Assembly (NCBI RefSeq): GCF_009618275.1
Contig: NZ_WIAD01000024.1
Coordinates: forward strand, 24,364-88,363
Direction: 5' to 3'
Source of the DNA: Roseimaritima sediminicola
Lineage (GTDB): Bacteria; Planctomycetota; Planctomycetia; Pirellulales; Pirellulaceae
Length of the DNA: 64,000 nucleotides
Position 1 is the first letter of the stretch, and the number at the start of each line of letters is the position of its first letter. Positions 59,737 through 64,000 of this stretch are shown here, one piece after another. The notes under the pieces were generated by a model. It was not told the origin of the DNA. It made no database searches and was given only the letters and a program-made list of their open reading frames with translations. The position numbers were made by a program, and so were the translations under genes.

Positions 59737-61023
59737 ATGAAGAAACATTCGATCGAACGTCGCCGATTCGTCCTCCGGTCCTTGGCTGGTTCATTCGCCT
59801 TGCCTGCCCTGCCCTCGATGATCGCCCGGGCCGCCGATCCCAATACGCCGGTTCGTGCCGATCGCGGAGCCGGCGATGGGGCGCGGCGGTTTGTTGCGGT
59901 CGGCAATCTATTGGGGTTCCAGCAAAAGCATTTCTTCCCGGAAACCACCGGCAAAGGTTTCGAAGAGACTCCCCTGCTGAAGCCGTTGGCGGAGAATCGT
60001 CAGCGGTTGAACGTGTATCGGGGGCTGGACCACGGACTTCGCGGTGGCCACTTCGCGGTGCACACGTTTCTTTCGGGCGTGTTGCATCACGAGTCCAAAA
60101 AGCGTCCCGATGGCAATGTCACCATTGACCAGTTCATCGCCGATGCCATCGGGCCGGAGACGCGTTTCCCTTCGCTGACCGTCGGATCCGAGGGCGGCAT
60201 CCACGGCGGTTGTCAGATGTCCTGGACCAAGTCCGGCGTGCGGGTGCCGCCGATCACCGGTCCAGCCGAATTGTTTGAGCGTTTGTTCGTCAGCGATTCG
60301 CCTGAACGTCGTGCGCAGAAAGTTCGTGCCGGCGCCCTGCAGGCTTCCATCCTGGACTCGGTCGTCGAGGAGGCCGGGACGCTGGCCCGGCGCGTCAACC
60401 AGGAAGACAAGGACAAGCTGGACGAGTACTTCAGTTCGATCCGGGACGTCGAGAAACGACTGCAGGCGCGCCAGCGCTGGGCGGATCAACCCGAGCCCGA
60501 GCCGCCCTTCGAGAAACCGGCCGACACCAACACGGTGGACGATCTGCCCGTGCTGTACGAATTGATTGCGTTGGCTCTGCAGACCGATTCGACGCGCGTC
60601 GCCACGCTCGAGATCGGCGGCAGCTTCCTGCCTCAGAATCTGGGCATCGACAAGTCCTATCACAGTTTGTCGCACCACGGGAACGACGAGAAAACGATCG
60701 CCCACCTGGTCACGCTGGAAACCTATCAACTGGAGCAGTTCAACAAGTTCCTTTCGCGGTTGGCTTCCATGCAGGACGGCCAGCAAACCCTGCTCGATTC
60801 CACGGCGGTCCTGTTTGGCAGCGGAATGGGTAACGGAAGTTCGCACACCAATACCGACTTGCCGATCGTCTTGGCCGGCGGCGGCTACGGCCGAGGGGAA
60901 TTCAAACGCGTGCCGGACAAGGGCGTCGGCAAAGTTCCGTTGTGCAATCTGTACGTCGACATCGCTCAGCGAATGGGCCTTCAGATCGACGCCTTCGGAA
61001 CCAGCACCGGCACTTTCTCCTGA
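59737..61023 (+). CDS. DUF1552 protein
   Basis: A 428-residue protein from ATG 59737. The N-terminus has R-R-R-F-V-L-R-S-L-A-G-S, a Tat-like twin-arginine signal with A-R-A at cleavage. DUF1552 features include F-V-A-V-G-N-L-L-G-F, H-x-x-H-T-F-L-S-G, S-I-R-D-V-E-K-R-L, Y-H-S-L-S-H-H-G-N-D and L-F-G-S-G-M-G-N-G-S-S-H-T-N-T-D. It is one of a planctomycete-specific pair with DUF1592-type cytochromes and is exported. No enzymatic function is established. It precedes the DUF1592 gene by 12 bases, so an operon is likely. Confidence 0.95.
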   Translation: MKKHSIERRRFVLRSLAGSFALPALPSMIARAADPNTPVRADRGAGDGARRFVAVGNLLGFQQKHFFPETTGKGFEETPLLKPLAENRQRLNVYRGLDHGLRGGHFAVHTFLSGVLHHESKKRPDGNVTIDQFIADAIGPETRFPSLTVGSEGGIHGGCQMSWTKSGVRVPPITGPAELFERLFVSDSPERRAQKVRAGALQASILDSVVEEAGTLARRVNQEDKDKLDEYFSSIRDVEKRLQARQRWADQPEPEPPFEKPADTNTVDDLPVLYELIALALQTDSTRVATLEIGGSFLPQNLGIDKSYHSLSHHGNDEKTIAHLVTLETYQLEQFNKFLSRLASMQDGQQTLLDSTAVLFGSGMGNGSSHTNTDLPIVLAGGGYGRGEFKRVPDKGVGKVPLCNLYVDIAQRMGLQIDAFGTSTGTFS

Positions 61024-61035
61024 TCGCGATTCTCC

Positions 61036-63573
61036 ATGGCTTGCTTTTTAACTTTGTCCGAGCGTGCGTTGTGCGCCGTCGCAGTTGTCGCTGGCGTCTG
61101 TCTGTTCTCCAATTGCACGGAAGCCGACGATGACGCGTCGACTCGGAAAGCGATTGCGTCCCGGGCCGAAGTGGTTCAGACGTTTCTCAATTCCTTCTGT
61201 ATCGAGTGTCACGATGCGGAATCCGCCGAGGGCGAGCGGGAATTCGCAACGTTTCGGTTGCCGCTCGAGTCCGCTCAGCAACTCTTTACGGCCGACGAGA
61301 TCGTCGACCAGCTGACGCTGCGGCAGATGCCGCCGGAAGCTGCCGAGCAGCCCAGCGACGAGCAGCGACTGGCAGTGCTGGAGGCCCTGCGCGATGGCAT
61401 CGATGCCAGCCGCGACAAGTTTCGCAGCACCGGCGGACGCACGGTCCTGCGGCGGCTGTCGCGCCGCGAATACGAGAACTCCTTGGCGGCGCTGTTGGGC
61501 CGACGCGTCGATACGCTGGGTTTGACCGCCGACTTTCCTCGCGACATGGCCGAGGGCGACATGGACAATCTGGGCGCCTCGCTGGTGACGTCCGGGTTCC
61601 TGCTGGACCAGTACTTCCAGGCGGCCCAGCGGCTGGTCGAAACACGGCTGGGCAAACCACAGCTCGAGCCACAGACGTGGCACTTCACCGATAACTTCCG
61701 GCAGTACGAGGAGCTCTCCGGACCGCACCGCGCGGCCTTCGATTACGAGTACCTTTGCCTGTACGAGCAACCCAATACCGACACGCGGCAGGGCGGCTAT
61801 GGTCACATCGAGGATTTTCTCGAAGGCGTGCCGGTCTCCGGGCTGTACGACATCGAAGTCCACGCCCAAGCGATGCATCGCGACACCCACTACGACCCGA
61901 AGATCTTTCGGATCGATTTTTCCGAACCGTTCCAGCTGGCCGTCGTGCCGGGGGACGTGACCAAGGGACACATCCATTACCCGCAAGCGGTCGAACCGAT
62001 CCTGGACCGCACCGTGGTCCCCGACGAGCAGCCGGAGTGGCTGAAGTTTCGCGTCTGGTTGGAAGCCGGCCAGACGCCGCGTTTTATTTTTCCCAATGGG
62101 CCCTACGAATCGCGAGCCTCGGTGATCACCGTCAACAAGCGGTACAAGGACGAGTTCGATCCGAAGACGTACCGCAGCGGAGTCAGCCGAACGCACATCC
62201 TGCGTGAAGGAGCGTTGCCGCACATCCGCATCGGCGAGATCAAGATCCATGGTCCGGTTGCCGAACCGCAGGGCGGCGCCGAAGAGGTGGCCGTGTTCGG
62301 CCGCGAGGGGTTTCAGGCCGATCATGCCGTGGACCAGCTGAATGCGTTTGCTCGTCGGGCCTTCCGCCGGACGCTCCGCGAAGAGGATCGCCAACGAATC
62401 GCGACGATGTACGAGCAACGAGTGGCCGAGGAGGCGAGCCCCCGGCAGGCGGCGTTGGACACGCTGAAGATGATCCTCTGTTCGCCATCGTTTTTGTACC
62501 TCAGCGAGATCACGCCGGAGGACGAAACGTTGCTGCGGCCGTTCGACTTGGCGTCGCGACTTGCCTTCGCACTGTGGGCTGCGCCGCCGGATGAAGAGCT
62601 GTTGGAAGTGGCCGAATCGGAGCGGCTGGTCGAGCCGGAGGTGCTGCGAGGCCAAGTCGAACGCATGCTGGCCGATGAGCGGTCCGAAGCGTTTGTGAAC
62701 AGCTTTCTCGACAACTGGTTGGGGCTGCGGCGGATCGGCAGTATGCCGCCGCCACGCCGGGCCGCGGTGGCGTATTACGCGGAGAACCTGCCCGAATCGA
62801 TGAAGCAGGAAGCCCGCTTGTTCTTTCGACATTTGCTCGAAGAGAACGGGCCGGTGACGGACTTGTTGGACGCCGATTACACGTTCGTCGACAAACGTTT
62901 GGCCAAGCTGTACGACTTGCCCGAACAGAACACGATGAGTTTGGCCGATGGTTTCCGGCGCGTTGAACTTGGTGAAGGCGTCCCACGGGGCGGCGTGTTG
63001 GCAATGGCCGGCGTGTTGACGGTCAGTGCCGATGGCGTGACCACGTCGCCGGTGACTCGCGGCGTATGGGTATCGAAAAACATCCTGGGCGTCGATCCGC
63101 CGCCGCCGCCGGACGAGGTGCCGGCGATCGATGCCGATGTCAGCGGGGCGACCACGATCCGCGAGCGATTGGCCAAACATCGCGAAGACCAGACGTGTGC
63201 GGTGTGTCATCGCAACATCGATCCGCTGGGGTTTGCGCTGGAGAACTTCGATCCGATCGGGCGGTGGCGGACGAGTTATCCCAAGGGCAAGGGCCAAGAC
63301 TCGGCACCCGAGATCGACCCTACGGGAACATTGCCCTCGGGTGAGTCCTACACCGACTTTACCAGTTTCAAAGAGGTGCTGAAGGACAGCCGAGCGGATC
63401 GATTCACGCGTTGTTTGGTCGAGAAGATGTTGACCTACGCTACGGGGCGGCACATGGAACCGACCGATCGGTTCGAGATCGACGAGATCTGCGAAAACGT
63501 GCGAGCCGAGGACGGCGGCCTGCGTACGATGGTCGTCGAAGTGTTGACCAGCGAGATTTTCCGATCGCGATAG
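61036..63573 (+). CDS. DUF1587/1592/1588/1585 planctomycete cytochrome-like protein
   Basis: An 845-residue exported protein (signal about 1-28). An early heme-type motif F-C55-I-E-C58-H59 is in the PSCyt-like N-terminal part, followed by L-S-R-R-E-Y-E-N-S-L-A-A-L-L-G (DUF1587 region), a beta-rich middle (DUF1595/1592), L-R-P-F-D-L-A-S-R-L-A-F-A-L-W (DUF1592), R-R-G-V-L-A-M-type DUF1588, and the end with C721-A-V-C724-H725-R-N-I-D-P-L-G and F-E-I-D-E-I (DUF1585). Both CxxCH sites are intact, so two hemes or one heme plus a second Cys site are possible. Read as an operon with DUF1552, and probably with the sulfatase that begins 103 bases later. Confidence 0.95.
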   Translation: MACFLTLSERALCAVAVVAGVCLFSNCTEADDDASTRKAIASRAEVVQTFLNSFCIECHDAESAEGEREFATFRLPLESAQQLFTADEIVDQLTLRQMPPEAAEQPSDEQRLAVLEALRDGIDASRDKFRSTGGRTVLRRLSRREYENSLAALLGRRVDTLGLTADFPRDMAEGDMDNLGASLVTSGFLLDQYFQAAQRLVETRLGKPQLEPQTWHFTDNFRQYEELSGPHRAAFDYEYLCLYEQPNTDTRQGGYGHIEDFLEGVPVSGLYDIEVHAQAMHRDTHYDPKIFRIDFSEPFQLAVVPGDVTKGHIHYPQAVEPILDRTVVPDEQPEWLKFRVWLEAGQTPRFIFPNGPYESRASVITVNKRYKDEFDPKTYRSGVSRTHILREGALPHIRIGEIKIHGPVAEPQGGAEEVAVFGREGFQADHAVDQLNAFARRAFRRTLREEDRQRIATMYEQRVAEEASPRQAALDTLKMILCSPSFLYLSEITPEDETLLRPFDLASRLAFALWAAPPDEELLEVAESERLVEPEVLRGQVERMLADERSEAFVNSFLDNWLGLRRIGSMPPPRRAAVAYYAENLPESMKQEARLFFRHLLEENGPVTDLLDADYTFVDKRLAKLYDLPEQNTMSLADGFRRVELGEGVPRGGVLAMAGVLTVSADGVTTSPVTRGVWVSKNILGVDPPPPPDEVPAIDADVSGATTIRERLAKHREDQTCAVCHRNIDPLGFALENFDPIGRWRTSYPKGKGQDSAPEIDPTGTLPSGESYTDFTSFKEVLKDSRADRFTRCLVEKMLTYATGRHMEPTDRFEIDEICENVRAEDGGLRTMVVEVLTSEIFRSR

Positions 63574-63676
63574 GGCGGCGTGGATTACGGCCGAGATGGT
63601 GTTGGGGACGGGGTCTTGGCGAGAACGAATGCAACACTGCTTGTACACGACTCCACCGCAGACGGTTTTTGAATCG

Positions 63677-64000
63677 ATGAAATACTTCACCTTTGCACTT
63701 GCCATCGTTCTCGTCGTGGTCGGCTTCGCATGCCAGCGCGTCCCGGCCAGGGCGGACGAGCGGCCGAACATCATTTTGTTGCTTGTCGATGACCTCGGCT
63801 ACGGAGACCTTTCCAGCTTTGGTAGTCCCGCTGTTCAAACTCCCAACCTGGATCGAATCGGCGAACAGGGGATGAGGTTCACTCACTTCTACGCCGCTTC
63901 GGCCGTGTGCTCGCCGACGCGCGCTTCGGCGATGGATCGTCCCGCGGCAAAACACGTTTCCGCACCCAAGGTGGTCGCACACGACCCAAGCCGAACGCGC
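63677..64000 (+). CDS. Sulfatase (arylsulfatase-type), 5' part only
   Basis: One hundred and eight residues from ATG 63677 to the end of the window. A signal peptide (L-A-I-V-L-V-V-V-G-F-A) leads to R-P-N-I-I-L-L-L-V-D-D-L-G-Y-G-D-L-S, with the two Ca-binding Asp at 38-39, and T-P-N-L-D-R-I-G-E-Q-G-M-R-F-T-H-F-Y-A. The formylglycine motif C78-S-P-T-R is present. After it the sequence departs from family norms (A-S-A-M-D-R-P in place of A-x-L-L/M-T-G-R), which may be a sequence problem or a disrupted gene near the end of the window. Sulfatases remove sulfate from polysaccharides, fitting GH16 and GH43 upstream. Confidence 0.85.
   Translation, partial: MKYFTFALAIVLVVVGFACQRVPARADERPNIILLLVDDLGYGDLSSFGSPAVQTPNLDRIGEQGMRFTHFYAASAVCSPTRASAMDRPAAKHVSAPKVVAHDPSRTR

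Noticed and set aside
61048..63774. Very long minus-strand frame opposite the DUF1592 gene (about 900 codons)
   Set aside because: High-GC shadow: the plus-strand frame has continuous family motifs and two CxxCH sites, while the reverse translation has none.

Overview
The window looks like a chromosome segment of a planctomycete, most likely Pirellulales. The basis is a dense set of families typical of that group: PVC-type heme-binding CxxCH proteins with beta-propellers, a DUF1080-ThuA protein, a DUF1559 prepilin-like protein, CRTAC1/ASPIC-UnbV, DUF1552 plus DUF1592/1585 pairs, a sulfatase, and abundant palindromic intergenic repeats. Genes are on both strands in short units, with little operon structure and no phage or plasmid backbone.

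Layout. 0-3.2 kb: end of a TerB-like gene, tandem universal stress protein, RlmA-type rRNA methyltransferase, PhyH dioxygenase. 3.6-8.8 kb (minus): a DUF1080-ThuA protein, an NPCBM/propeller protein and a cytochrome-c-type protein that together look like one multidomain secreted protein broken into three reading frames. The first break has the layout of a -1 ribosomal frameshift site. 8.9-18.4 kb: NUDIX hydrolase, secreted alpha/beta hydrolase, SprT-like protein, PDZ protein, MutY, BNR sialidase-like protein, DUF3140, thiamine-binding protein. 18.5-24.9 kb: tRNA-Leu, Pro/Tyr-rich secreted protein, GT4 glycosyltransferase, lone COX3-like protein, acetyltransferase, PIG-L deacetylase, DUF3500, receiver domain. 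25-32.3 kb: homoserine dehydrogenase, TerC, GntP-type permease with SMP-30 lactonase-like protein, M16 peptidase. 32.5-45.3 kb: intact 1,100-residue heme/propeller/HEAT protein, NDH-2, a DUF1559/CRTAC1/TPR/lipoprotein group, tRNA-Glu, AspRS. 45.7-55.8 kb: MFS transporter, glutathione peroxidase, a small protein ending in Gly-Glu next to a PafA/Dop-family enzyme, TsaE, ThiL, aldehyde dehydrogenase, DUF58, a LURP-one-related remnant, tRNA-Arg. 56.3-64 kb: an antitoxin/RelE-ParE pair, then GH43, GH16, DUF1552, DUF1592 and the start of a sulfatase, which may form a locus for sulfated polysaccharide breakdown.

The most interesting points are: (1) the PafA/Dop-like enzyme with a hydrophobic insertion and a possible Pup/UBact-like partner just upstream; (2) the A9 run, slippery heptamer and 9-bp stem between DUF1080-ThuA and the propeller frame; (3) a roughly 172-bp element present twice in opposite orientations, whose TA target duplication can be proved from the window itself; (4) composite intergenic elements with paired hairpins whose stems covary. 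All functional statements come from reading motifs by eye; no database search was run.
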